In this document: piece after piece, positions 1 through 7,487 of the stretch
Numbering within the stretch: the first letter of the stretch is position 1
How the letters are laid out: each line of letters begins with the position of its first letter
NCBI GenBank assembly: GCA_002393555.1
Contig: DGSP01000059.1
Location: 1-35,614 of the forward strand
Direction of reading: 5' to 3'
DNA length: 35,614 bases
DNA from: Prevotellaceae bacterium UBA4359
Lineage (GTDB): Bacteria > Bacteroidota > Bacteroidia > Bacteroidales > Bacteroidaceae
Made by a program: the position numbers and the translations under genes
The notes under the pieces: generated by a model
Databases searched by the model: none
Seen by the model: only the letters and a program-made list of their open reading frames with translations
Told to the model about the DNA's origin: nothing

Positions 1-232
1 GCAGTGGAAGAGAGTCACGTGACTCAGTGGAGTGGAGTCGGAAGAGGTAACGGCGAAGCCCCTTTGGAGACTTTTAATGATGATTGTGAAACTTTTTTCT
101 CTCTTTTTGATGTAAAGATGAAAAAAAGGTCTTAACTTTGTCGTCCGATATTCTGCCGAGAAGAAAAATCTGGGCGGAAATGTGGAGGAAGCATGAATGA
201 AGTGGAGTTTGCGAAACTTTAATAAGAATGAC

Positions 233-826
233 ATGAGAAAGTTTTGGCTTGTCATGACGGGAGCCGTTCTGCTGGGACTCCTCTCGTGCGAAGAGAAGAA
301 AAAGAATGAGCCGACAGACCCGGCAGTGGAGATTGTGCCGGTGAAGGAGATGCCGAGCATTGTTGAGGCTCACGGCACCATTGGCGACGGTTCGAGCATG
401 AACGTGATTGAGTTCATCAACGACGACGGCGACACGCTCTACATCAGCAAGAACGGGCAGAGCGTGATGGGCGGCGTGGTGGCTGGCGACGAGGTGGAGG
501 TCATCTACAACGTGGCCGACGATGACATCTTCGCATCGGTGGCAGTCAATCTGACCTCGCTGCAGCACATCTGGACGCAGCGCGGAGCGGACGGACGCGA
601 GCAGAGCCTGGAACTCGATGCCAAGGGCTCGGCCACCACCTACAACATGGGCGTGGAATATGACGCATGGGAGGTGAAGGACGGACTCCTGCTGCTCCAC
701 TCGCCCAAGAAGTTGGGCGATGAAAGTCCGGCGGTGGTCGATTCGTTTGAAATCATGCAGTTGACCTCCGACAGCCTGGTGCTGATGCACGGCGAATACG
801 TGACGGAGTTTGAAAGATATAACTAA
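233..826 (+). CDS. Small putative lipoprotein, lipocalin-like
   Basis: The reading frame opens at 197, but the ATG at 233 is the better start. It gives a clean lipoprotein signal: a short basic start (MRKFW), a hydrophobic stretch, and the lipobox LLSC, so Cys19 would be lipidated. The mature part of about 180 residues starts with a charged EEKKKNE linker. It then runs into a beta-rich region with repeated short strands (DGDTLYISKNGQ, GDEVEVIYNV, DSFEIMQLTSDSLVL), a pattern found in Bacteroidetes lipocalin-like lipoproteins. No catalytic motif is visible. The gene stands alone on the plus strand, followed by a dispersed repeat at about 835-920. The lipoprotein call is firm; the lipocalin fold is inferred from the strand pattern only, and no ligand or role can be named. 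Confidence 0.7.
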   Translation: MRKFWLVMTGAVLLGLLSCEEKKKNEPTDPAVEIVPVKEMPSIVEAHGTIGDGSSMNVIEFINDDGDTLYISKNGQSVMGGVVAGDEVEVIYNVADDDIFASVAVNLTSLQHIWTQRGADGREQSLELDAKGSATTYNMGVEYDAWEVKDGLLLLHSPKKLGDESPAVVDSFEIMQLTSDSLVLMHGEYVTEFERYN

Positions 827-834
827 ATCAACAT

Positions 835-925
835 GGGTTCGGTAGAAGAATTACGCCTTCGGCGGCTCTCATAAAATAAGAAGAAATAGAGAAAATGGAG
901 TGCTTTTTTCTTGTATCTTTTCTTG
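835..925 (+). repeat. Dispersed GAATTACGCC repeat, copy 1
   Basis: This intergenic stretch contains GAATTACGCCTTCGGCGG followed by CTCT and an A/T-rich tail with 'ttcttgtttttctc'. The CGCC-TTCG-GCGG core can form a short hairpin with a TTCG tetraloop. Related copies lie at 31896-31934 (opposite orientation), 35481-35523 and 35567-35614. It lies between the lipoprotein gene and the DUF2264 gene. Confidence 0.65.
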
Positions 926-997
926 TTTTTCTCAAGTCGCAGAAAGCATAAAACAAACAACTGAAACTTTAGTAACTAACCTATACAAACACCTATT

Positions 998-2344
998 ATG
1001 AGAAAGATTACATTGACTATTGTCATGATGTGCGCCGCCCTGTGGGTGTGCGCCGCTCCGAAGGGCAAGCAGAAGACCGACCGCGAGGTGTGGGTCGATA
1101 TTATGTATCAGATGGCCGAACCCGTGATGCGGAACATGGCCGAAGGCAAACTGCAGCAGGTGATGGACACGGCTGGCGGATGCAAGAATTTGGAACTCTC
1201 GCCCACGTGGGACAAACGCAACAAGAAGGTGGCCTATATGGAAGCCTTTGGCCGACTGCTGGCTGGCTTGGCTCCGTGGCTCAACCTGCCCGACGACGAC
1301 ACGCCCGAGAGTGCCAAGCGTAAGCAATTGCGCGAGTGGACCCGCAAGGCCATCATCAATGCGGTCGATCCCAAGTCGCCCGACCGCCTCGGGTGGGAGA
1401 GCGGCGGACAGACGCTGGTGGATGGAGCCTATGTGGTGGAAGGTCTCTACCGTGGCTACGACTCCCTCTGGGTGCCTCTGCCACAGGAGACTAAGGACCT
1501 CTACATCAAGGAGATTCAGGGCCTGCGCCGCTACGACCCGCCCTACACCAACTGGCTGCTCTTTGTGGCGATGGAGGAGAGTTTCCTCATGTATGTGGGT
1601 GCGCCCTACGATGCCTACCGCATCAAGTTGGGTCTGGCCAAGGTGGAAGAGTGGTACATCGGCGACGGCATCTACAGCGACGGCCCTTCGTTCGCCTTCG
1701 ACTACTACAACTCCTTCGTCATCCAGCCCATGTACACCGAATGTCTGGAGATGATTGCGGCCAAGCAGCCTAACAACAGTTACCTCATCTTCAGCAAGAC
1801 CAACGAAAAGACACGCACGGCCAAGAACCGCCTGCAGGAGGTGAGAAAGCGCATGCAGAAGTGGTCTGTCATTCTGGAGCGTTTCATCTCGCCCGAAGGC
1901 ACCTTCCCCGTGGTGGGCCGAAGCATCCCCTACCGCATGGCCACCCTGCAGCCGCTGGCACAGTTGGCATGGCGTAAGCAACTGCCACAGGAACTGCACA
2001 ACGGGCAGGTGCGCGCCGCACTCACTGCTGTGGCCAACCGTATGTTCTACGGCCAGGTGGAGAATCCTGACAAGAACGCCAAGACCATGAGTAAAAACTA
2101 TAACGAAGGTGGATTCCTGACCATCGGATTTGTGGGTCCTCACCCCAACGTGGCCGACTGGTATACCAACAATGGTTCGCTCTACATGACCAGCCTCGCC
2201 TTCCTCCCTCTCGGCCTGCCCGAGACCGACCCCTTCTGGACCGACCCGGCCGAGAAGTGGACCAGCAAGAAGGCATGGGAGGGCGATGACTTCCCGAAGG
2301 ACCACAAGTGGGACATCAACAGCCAGAAACTCTACTGGGAATAA
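998..2344 (+). CDS. DUF2264 domain protein, exported
   Basis: This 448-residue protein begins with a Sec signal peptide (MRKITLTIVMMCAALWVCAA), so it is probably periplasmic. The rest matches the DUF2264 family along its length: a helix-rich region with WxxRxAYMEAFGRLLAGLAPWL-type sequence near residues 75-90, a DPPYTNWLLFVAM segment near 180 and a GDGxYxDGPxFAFDYYNSF segment near 225. The family has an alpha/alpha-toroid-like layout, like glycan-active lyases and hydrolases, and often sits with polysaccharide-use genes. No susC/susD genes are next to it here. A role in sugar or uronate processing is therefore inference from the fold. The upstream region is AT-rich with no Shine-Dalgarno sequence, as is normal for the phylum. 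Confidence 0.85.
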   Translation: MRKITLTIVMMCAALWVCAAPKGKQKTDREVWVDIMYQMAEPVMRNMAEGKLQQVMDTAGGCKNLELSPTWDKRNKKVAYMEAFGRLLAGLAPWLNLPDDDTPESAKRKQLREWTRKAIINAVDPKSPDRLGWESGGQTLVDGAYVVEGLYRGYDSLWVPLPQETKDLYIKEIQGLRRYDPPYTNWLLFVAMEESFLMYVGAPYDAYRIKLGLAKVEEWYIGDGIYSDGPSFAFDYYNSFVIQPMYTECLEMIAAKQPNNSYLIFSKTNEKTRTAKNRLQEVRKRMQKWSVILERFISPEGTFPVVGRSIPYRMATLQPLAQLAWRKQLPQELHNGQVRAALTAVANRMFYGQVENPDKNAKTMSKNYNEGGFLTIGFVGPHPNVADWYTNNGSLYMTSLAFLPLGLPETDPFWTDPAEKWTSKKAWEGDDFPKDHKWDINSQKLYWE

Positions 2345-2361
2345 GTGGAGTGGAAAAGTTG

Positions 2362-2475
2362 AGAGTGAAAAGTGAAGAGTGAAGAGTGAAAAATCTAAGT
2401 TACTAGCCATCCGGGGTGTTCCTCGTTAGCAAGGTAACTTAGATTTTTCACTCTTCACTCTTCACTTTTCACTCT
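2362..2475. repeat. 42-bp inverted repeat made of heptamers
   Basis: The two arms, 2362-2403 and 2434-2475, are perfect reverse complements over 42 bases and are separated by a 30-base loop. The outer part of each arm is a tandem 7-base array (AGAGTGA, AAAGTGA, AGAGTGA, AGAGTGA). The inner part reads AAAATCTAAGTTAC. It lies between the convergent DUF2264 gene and the DUF3127 gene, so it could act as a two-way terminator, but there is no strict GC stem with a T-run. Confidence 0.9.
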
Positions 2476-2487
2476 TAACCCTCTCTT

Positions 2488-2916
2488 TTAGAAAGGCAGG
2501 TCGCTTGAGTCGTCGGCAGCCGTTTCAAAGTTGGCTGGCTGGGCGGCAGACTGAGCGGCTGGTGCTGGTGCAGGACTCGCTGCGGGCTGAGCAGGAGCAG
2601 GTGCAAACTGGGCGGCAGGAGCGGCGGCAGGAGCAGCAGCGGCGGCTGGCACCACGTTCCATGCGCGTATGTCATTATACCAACGACCATTATACTCACG
2701 TGCGTTGACATCGAAAGAGACCGTCAACTCTTGCCCCTCCTGAATGTTGAAGCGATTCAGGTTCTCCTCGCCAAACACATTGAACACCATTCGCTTCGGA
2801 TATTGTCCCACCGTTTCCTCGATGACAAAGTCCTGCATTTTCCAAGGGTTGCCCGTTGTGCGCGACACACCGCCACGAGGTTCCAGTGCCTTGATAATTC
2901 TTCCAGTAAATTCCAT
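2488..2916 (-). CDS. DUF3127 OB-fold protein, SSB-like
   Basis: This 142-residue protein matches the Bacteroidetes DUF3127 family: MEFTGRIIKALEPRGGVS at the start, then GNPWKMQDFVIEE, YPKRMVFNVFGEE, and EYNGRWYNDIRAWNV near residue 75. The pattern is a small OB fold of about 90 residues. It is followed by an Ala/Pro/Gln-rich disordered linker (about 90-127) and an acidic tip ending DDSSDLPF. That layout copies single-stranded DNA-binding protein, whose acidic D-(D/I/L)-P-F tail recruits repair and replication proteins. Single-stranded DNA binding is inferred, not shown. Its start faces the dnaN promoter region, so the two genes are divergent. Pipelines may label it ssb, but the OB domain is the DUF3127 type, not canonical SSB. 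Confidence 0.85.
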   Translation of the reverse strand: MEFTGRIIKALEPRGGVSRTTGNPWKMQDFVIEETVGQYPKRMVFNVFGEENLNRFNIQEGQELTVSFDVNAREYNGRWYNDIRAWNVVPAAAAAPAAAPAAQFAPAPAQPAASPAPAPAAQSAAQPANFETAADDSSDLPF

Positions 2917-2973
2917 ATTCCTATGTTTTTATGTTACTTATTTATAAAATCGGCCACAAAAGTACGCTTTTTT

Positions 2974-3004
2974 TTTGTACTGTCAAAACTTTGCCCTAAC
3001 TTTG
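2974..3004 (+). promoter_or_regulatory. Bacteroidetes-type promoter for dnaN
   Basis: TTTG at 2974-2977 is followed by exactly 19 bases and then TAACTTTG at 2997-3004. This fits the Bacteroidetes -33/-7 consensus. Transcription would start near 3011, about 20 bases upstream of the dnaN ATG. Confidence 0.75.
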
Positions 3005-3029
3005 TGTTCAAATCAATATCTTTTCAACA

Positions 3030-4154
3030 ATGAGATTCAACGTTTCAAGCACAAGTCTCAGCAATCGACTGCAGACTATCAGCCGTGTGCAGAGTTCAAA
3101 GAATGCTCTGCCTATACTTGACTGCATACTTTTCGAACTCAGCAACGGGGAGTTGAAGATGACAGCCTCTGACAGTGAAACCACCATGGTGACCCATCTC
3201 GAAGTGACGGATGTGGAAGGAGAAGGGAAGTTTGCCATCGGTGCAAAGCAACTCATCAGTTCCATCAAGGAAATCTCCGAACAGCCCATCACGTTCAATG
3301 TCGATTCCAACAGTTTTGCCATCGAGGTCAACTACCAGAACGGCAAGTACAACCTGATTGGCCAGAACGGCTATGAGTTTCCCGTGCCTACCCGCATGAA
3401 CGAGGGCTGCCGCAGCCTTTCCATCGACTCGCAGGTGATGATGGACGGCATCAACCGCTGCCTCTTCGCCGCTGCCGACGACGAACTCCGTCCGCAGATG
3501 AACGGTGTCTATTTCGACATGACACCCGAAAGCCTCACCTTTGTGGCCAGCGACGGACACAAACTCGTGCGCAACCGCATCCTCTCCATCCATGCCGACG
3601 AGCCTTCAGCCTTTATCCTGCCCAAGAAACCGGCACTTCTGCTCAAGACTGTCCTGCCCAAGGCCGAGGGCGAAGCCGTGGTGCGCTACGACGACCGCAA
3701 CGCCGAGATTGAACTGACCGACTATGTCATCAGTTGCCGACTCATCGAGGGACGCTACCCCAACTACAACTCGGTCATCCCCACCGACAACCCCTTCCGC
3801 GTCACTGCCGACCGCATGGCCTTCATCAGCGCCCTGCGCCGCGTGAGCGTGTTTGCCAGCCAGAGCAGTGCCCTCATCAAGATACACGTGGACCAGGGTA
3901 CACTCACCGTTTCGGCCCAAGACCTCGACTTCTCCACCTCGGCTGAAGAGCACATCCTGTGCGACTACGAGGGCACTGCCATGAGCATCGGCTTCAACGG
4001 CCCCTTCCTGATTGACGTGCTGAACAGCATCACCAGCAATGACATCGTGCTCGAACTGGCCGACCCAAGCCGTGCAGGAGTCATCACGCCAGCCGAACAA
4101 GAAGACAATGAAGACCTCATCATGCTCCTTATGCCTATGATGCTGAAAGACTGA
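3030..4154 (+). CDS. dnaN: DNA polymerase III beta subunit (sliding clamp)
   Basis: This 374-residue protein has the usual length and the three-domain clamp pattern of DnaN. It starts MRFNVSSTSLSNRLQTISRV and contains LPILDCILFEL, the ASDGHKLVR-type segment near residue 170 and the conserved C-terminal end LIMLLMPMMLKD. The clamp encircles DNA and tethers polymerase III and repair factors. The gene has its own good promoter at 2974-3004 and is followed after 2 bases by the DnaQ-like exonuclease gene, so the two are probably co-transcribed. No oriC-like DnaA box cluster was seen near it, so its presence does not by itself mark the origin. Confidence 0.97.
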   Translation: MRFNVSSTSLSNRLQTISRVQSSKNALPILDCILFELSNGELKMTASDSETTMVTHLEVTDVEGEGKFAIGAKQLISSIKEISEQPITFNVDSNSFAIEVNYQNGKYNLIGQNGYEFPVPTRMNEGCRSLSIDSQVMMDGINRCLFAAADDELRPQMNGVYFDMTPESLTFVASDGHKLVRNRILSIHADEPSAFILPKKPALLLKTVLPKAEGEAVVRYDDRNAEIELTDYVISCRLIEGRYPNYNSVIPTDNPFRVTADRMAFISALRRVSVFASQSSALIKIHVDQGTLTVSAQDLDFSTSAEEHILCDYEGTAMSIGFNGPFLIDVLNSITSNDIVLELADPSRAGVITPAEQEDNEDLIMLLMPMMLKD

Positions 4155-4156
4155 CC

Positions 4157-4945
4157 ATGAAACTGAACCTACAGAATCCAATCATATTCTTCGACTTGGA
4201 GACAACGGGCGTTGATGTAGCAAAAGACCGCATTGTGGAACTTTGCTACATCAAAGTTTTTCCCAATGGTAACGAGGAAGCCAAGTCCATGCGCATCAAC
4301 CCCTGCATGCGCATCCCCAAGCATGCCTCCGAGGTGCATGGCATCTACGACGAGGACGTGAAGGACTGCCCCACCTTCAAGGACATAGCACCCGACCTTT
4401 ACCAGACTTTCCAGGGATGCGACCTGGCTGGATTCAACTCCAACAAGTTCGACATTCCGCTGCTCTGCGAAGAGTTCCTGCGGCTGGGCATGGACTTCGA
4501 CGTGGCCACGCGCCGCTGCATCGACGTGCAGAACATCTACCACAAACTGGAACGCCGCACCCTCGTCGCCGCCTACAAGTTCTACTGCAACAAAGACCTC
4601 GAAAACGCCCACTCGGCCTTGGCCGACACACGCGCCACACTCGAAGTGCTCGAAGCACAACTCGACACCTATCCCGATGATTTGCAGAACGATGTCGAGT
4701 TTCTGGCCGACTACAGCAAGATGAACAACAACGTCGATTTTGCCGGACGCATCATCAAGAACGACCAAGGTGTGGAGGTGTTCAACTTTGGCAAGCACAA
4801 AGGCCGTCCCGTGGCCGACGTGCTTCTGCGCATCGACCCCAGTTACTACGCATGGATGATGCAGGGCGACTTTGCCCAGAACACCAAGCAGGTGCTCACA
4901 CGCATCTATCTCACAGCCAAACAGAAAAGAAATGTTAGAAGGTAA
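4157..4945 (+). CDS. DnaQ-like 3'-5' exonuclease with DUF3820 tail
   Basis: This 262-residue protein belongs to the DEDDh exonuclease family related to the polymerase III epsilon subunit. Visible active-site residues are Asp13 and Glu15 (FFDLETTGVD), Asp99 (FNSNKFDIPLL), and His152 and Asp157 (AHSALADTRA). The C-terminal 55 residues (VFNFGKHKGRPVADVL...YAWMMQGDF) match the short DUF3820 module that often follows such exonucleases in Bacteroidetes. It sits between dnaN and coaBC, 2 bases after the former and overlapping the latter's start by 14 bases. It is likely a proofreading or repair exonuclease; whether it is the replicative epsilon subunit cannot be decided here. Confidence 0.92.
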   Translation: MKLNLQNPIIFFDLETTGVDVAKDRIVELCYIKVFPNGNEEAKSMRINPCMRIPKHASEVHGIYDEDVKDCPTFKDIAPDLYQTFQGCDLAGFNSNKFDIPLLCEEFLRLGMDFDVATRRCIDVQNIYHKLERRTLVAAYKFYCNKDLENAHSALADTRATLEVLEAQLDTYPDDLQNDVEFLADYSKMNNNVDFAGRIIKNDQGVEVFNFGKHKGRPVADVLLRIDPSYYAWMMQGDFAQNTKQVLTRIYLTAKQKRNVRR

Positions 4946-6149
4946 GAAAATAGTGCTTGGCATCACTGGCAGCATCGCCGCCTACAAGTCATGCCTCATC
5001 ATCCGCCAACTCGTCAAGCGGGGAGCGGAAGTGCAGGTGGTCATCACCCCTGCCGGCAAGGAGTTCATCACCCCCATCACCCTCTCGGCCCTGACCAGCA
5101 AGCCCGTCATCAGCGACTTCTTCTCCCAGCGCGACGGCACCTGGCACTCCCATGTGGACCTGGGGCTGTGGGCCGATGCCATGCTCGTTGCGCCGGCCAC
5201 CGCTTCCACCATCGGAAAGATGGCTCACGGCGTGGCCGACAACATGCTCATCACCACCTATCTGTCGATGAAAGCACCTGTTTTCATCGCACCGGCCATG
5301 GACCTTGACATGTATGCCCATCCCTCCACTCAGCAGAACCTCCGCACTCTCCAAGCCTATGGCAACCACATCATCGAACCGGGAACGGGCTTTCTCGCTT
5401 CAAAACTGGAGGGGAAGGGACGCATGGAAGAACCCGAAAACATCGTTGCCTGCTTAGAGCGTTTCTTCGCCCAGCAGGGCAGCGCAGAGGGAAGGGAGAA
5501 CAGCATGAAGGGAAAGCGTGTGCTCATCACGGCTGGTCCCACCTATGAAAAAATAGACCCAGTCCGCTTCATTGGCAACTATTCATCGGGCAAGATGGGC
5601 TTTGCCCTTGCCAACGAGTGTGCCAGCCGTGGCGCTCAGGTGGAACTGGTGTGCGGTCCCGTTTCGGCCTCCATGCAGGCCAGCAGCCCCAACGTCCACC
5701 GCACCGATGTGGAGAGCGCACAAGAGATGTTTGAGGCCTGCAAAGCACTCTTTCCTTCGATGGATTCGGCTATTTTGTGTGCCGCCGTGGCCGACTTCAC
5801 ACCCGAAACAACTGCCACAGAGAAGATTAAACGCACAGGAGAGGACATGGTCATCCGCCTGAAGCCCAACCCCGACATTGCCGCCTCGCTGGGTCAGATG
5901 AAGAAGGAAGGGCAAACCCTTGTGGGCTTTGCCCTCGAAACGAACGACGAAGAGTCGAATGCACAAGCCAAGTTGAAGAAGAAAAACTTCGATTTCATCG
6001 TGCTAAACAGCCTAAAAGACGAAGGTGCCGGTTTCCGCACCGACACCAACAAAATCACCATCATCACAGCCGAGGGGAAAACAGAGTTCCCGCTGAAATC
6101 GAAGCCAGAAGTGGCCAAAGACATTATCGACAAACTGGAAGAAATCTAA
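4932..6149 (+). CDS. coaBC: CoaBC: PPC synthetase / PPC decarboxylase
   Basis: The frame is open from 4872, but the ATG at 4932 starts the canonical sequence MLEGKKIVLGITGSIAAYKS and gives a 405-residue protein of normal CoaBC size. Residues 1-175 are the FMN-dependent decarboxylase: His74 in the HVDLGLWAD motif, then PAMDLDM at 121-127 and the GKGRMEEP segment. Residues about 190-405 are the CTP-dependent phosphopantothenoylcysteine synthetase (ITAGPTYEKIDPVRFIGNYS, KLKKKNFDFIVLN). Together they make 4'-phosphopantetheine for coenzyme A. In the decarboxylase flap the stretch before GKGRM reads FLASKLE, with no cysteine where the E. coli enzyme has Cys158. It overlaps the upstream exonuclease gene by 14 bases. 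Confidence 0.96.
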   Translation: MLEGKKIVLGITGSIAAYKSCLIIRQLVKRGAEVQVVITPAGKEFITPITLSALTSKPVISDFFSQRDGTWHSHVDLGLWADAMLVAPATASTIGKMAHGVADNMLITTYLSMKAPVFIAPAMDLDMYAHPSTQQNLRTLQAYGNHIIEPGTGFLASKLEGKGRMEEPENIVACLERFFAQQGSAEGRENSMKGKRVLITAGPTYEKIDPVRFIGNYSSGKMGFALANECASRGAQVELVCGPVSASMQASSPNVHRTDVESAQEMFEACKALFPSMDSAILCAAVADFTPETTATEKIKRTGEDMVIRLKPNPDIAASLGQMKKEGQTLVGFALETNDEESNAQAKLKKKNFDFIVLNSLKDEGAGFRTDTNKITIITAEGKTEFPLKSKPEVAKDIIDKLEEI

Positions 6150-6154
6150 AACCT

Positions 6155-6739
6155 TCACCCTTCTTTCAGCACCATGTCGAGCGCAGAGGCTACGGATGCA
6201 ATGGCAATCCGTTGATTCTCATCGGTCACAGAAGGAGCAATGTTGACAATATACTTGTCGGCGGTGGTGAAGAGTTCCTTGCCCAGGCCATTCCACTTCT
6301 TGTCAATCGTGCCTATAGGCTGCTCATTGGCATCCAAGATGGTGAAGTTCCACGCTTTCCAGTCGCCCTTGATGGTGGCCATCACCTGCCCCAGGTTGTT
6401 CACCAGCGTGAACTTGGGTTTCATCAGTGTGAACTTCTGCTTAAAAGAGCCGATGGAATGGCCATTTTCATCATAAATATGCACACTTGACATGAAGAGT
6501 GTCAAGCCGCGCTTGAGTTGCGCTATGCGCCTGCCGTCGGCATTGAGGATGTTGAGTTCAAAGGGTAGCATCCCATCGCTCAGAAAGAGACCCAGCAAGA
6601 TGTGGAGGAAAGACTTATGCTCCTGGATAGCACCTATCTCCTGTCCTGTAGCATCATACACCTTGTAGGCATTGGACAACTTGAACGCGGCTATTTCTTC
6701 GTCAATCACCAGCGTATTGTTTGCAAAAAACGAATCCAT
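6155..6739 (-). CDS. LURP-one / scramblase-like beta-barrel protein
   Basis: This 194-residue protein is rich in beta strands and has no signal peptide. It follows the LURP-one-related (Tubby-C / phospholipid-scramblase-like) pattern: repeated hairpins such as AYKVYDATGQEIGAIQEHK, FELNILNADGRRIAQLKRG, VHIYDENGHSIGSFKQK, and FTLVNNLGQVMATIKGDWK followed by NFTILDANEQPIGTIDKKW. The regular 'strand, D/N-x-x-G-x-x-I, strand' spacing is clear in the sequence. The biochemical role of bacterial members is unknown, so none is assigned. The gene converges on coaBC, with 5 bases between the two stop codons. A plausible promoter lies upstream (6813-6842). Confidence 0.72.
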   Translation of the reverse strand: MDSFFANNTLVIDEEIAAFKLSNAYKVYDATGQEIGAIQEHKSFLHILLGLFLSDGMLPFELNILNADGRRIAQLKRGLTLFMSSVHIYDENGHSIGSFKQKFTLMKPKFTLVNNLGQVMATIKGDWKAWNFTILDANEQPIGTIDKKWNGLGKELFTTADKYIVNIAPSVTDENQRIAIASVASALDMVLKEG

Positions 6740-6812
6740 CTGTCAACACATTTATATAAATAAGATTGTACTTGTTTTCCCGGAAATTATGCTTGATTTG
6801 CCACTACGACTG

Positions 6813-6842
6813 CAAAGGTACGGAAAACTGCCGTAGCCACAA
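6813..6842 (-). promoter_or_regulatory. Probable promoter of the LURP-one gene
   Basis: On the minus strand, TTG (6842-6840) is followed by 19 bases and then TACCTTTG (6820-6813). This fits the Bacteroidetes consensus reasonably well. The start codon is about 70 bases downstream. Confidence 0.5.
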
Positions 6843-6951
6843 CATTTTTCGCCATTTTTTTGTTCTGCAAAGCCGAATATCGTCTTGCCATCATCCACAA
6901 GGCAGACAAGATGTCCTCACAAGGCCGAATAGAGTTGCAGAAGGACAAAGA

Positions 6952-6987
6952 AAAGCCTCTCGCGCCACATGGGGTGCGAGAGGCTTT
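6952..6987 (-). terminator. Terminator after the TM2 gene
   Basis: A 12-bp perfect stem (AAAGCCTCTCGC paired with GCGAGAGGCTTT) with a 12-base loop lies 40 bases past the TM2 stop. On the minus strand it is followed by a T-rich run (ttttcttt). Confidence 0.8.
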
Positions 6988-7026
6988 GTGACTTGCTGCA
7001 TAGGCTGCAGCCGGGCTTGGGAGAAA

Positions 7027-7245
7027 TTACATAAAGAACTTCTTAGCCTCAACACGTGCCTGAAACTGCTCGTCAGTGTCCATCAGATAGATGATACCTT
7101 CAATCAGACCAAGGATGCCTGGAATACCTGTCCAGCAGAAGAGAAGGTAAACAACGCCTGGCATGATGTTGCCCATGTAGAACTTGTGAACTCCAAGAGA
7201 ACCGCAGAGGATTCCGAGGATACCTGCTACCATTTTATTTTTCAT
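7027..7245 (-). CDS. TM2 domain membrane protein
   Basis: This 72-residue protein is a compact TM2-domain protein. Two hydrophobic segments (about residues 6-26 and 29-52) are joined by the typical FYMGN turn, and the second contains the GIPGILGLIEGIIYLM pattern. The chain begins MKNKMVAGILGILCGSLGVHKF. It should be an inner-membrane protein; the molecular role of bacterial TM2 proteins is not established. The gene is monocistronic, with its own terminator (6952-6987). A possible -7 element, TATCTTTG, lies at 7363-7356, without a convincing -33 partner. Confidence 0.9.
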   Translation of the reverse strand: MKNKMVAGILGILCGSLGVHKFYMGNIMPGVVYLLFCWTGIPGILGLIEGIIYLMDTDEQFQARVEAKKFFM

Positions 7246-7437
7246 AACTTTCCTTTTTTTCTCGCGGTTGAGAAATCTTTTAAGTTTTTATTTGGTGAAT
7301 AGCCGAACCGCCAACTACCACCTCGTTATTTGTAAATCTTTGTAATATTTTGATGCAAAGATATGTATTTTCAAAATATGTAAGGATAAAAAACGCAAAA
7401 AAATGTAAAAAAGAGCCGTTTTTTGCACAAGAAGTCG

Positions 7438-7445
7438 TATTTTTG
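7438..7445 (+). promoter_or_regulatory. Candidate -7 element upstream of DUF4835 gene
   Basis: TATTTTTG fits TAnnTTTG and lies 42 bases before the ATG at 7488. No TTTG occurs at the expected 19-20 base spacing, so this is tentative. Confidence 0.35.
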
Positions 7446-7487
7446 CCACCATTAAAGCGTATATTCATACATTATCCTGTAAAAAAG

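Noticed and set aside
932..2410. 492-residue minus-strand frame antisense to the DUF2264 gene
   Set aside because: It mirrors a well-supported plus-strand gene. Its composition (many His, Val, Leu, Gly) is typical of antisense shadows in GC-rich coding DNA, and no domain is seen.
3030..4154. Replication origin next to dnaN
   Set aside because: No dnaA gene and no cluster of DnaA boxes are visible; dnaN is often away from the origin in Bacteroidetes.
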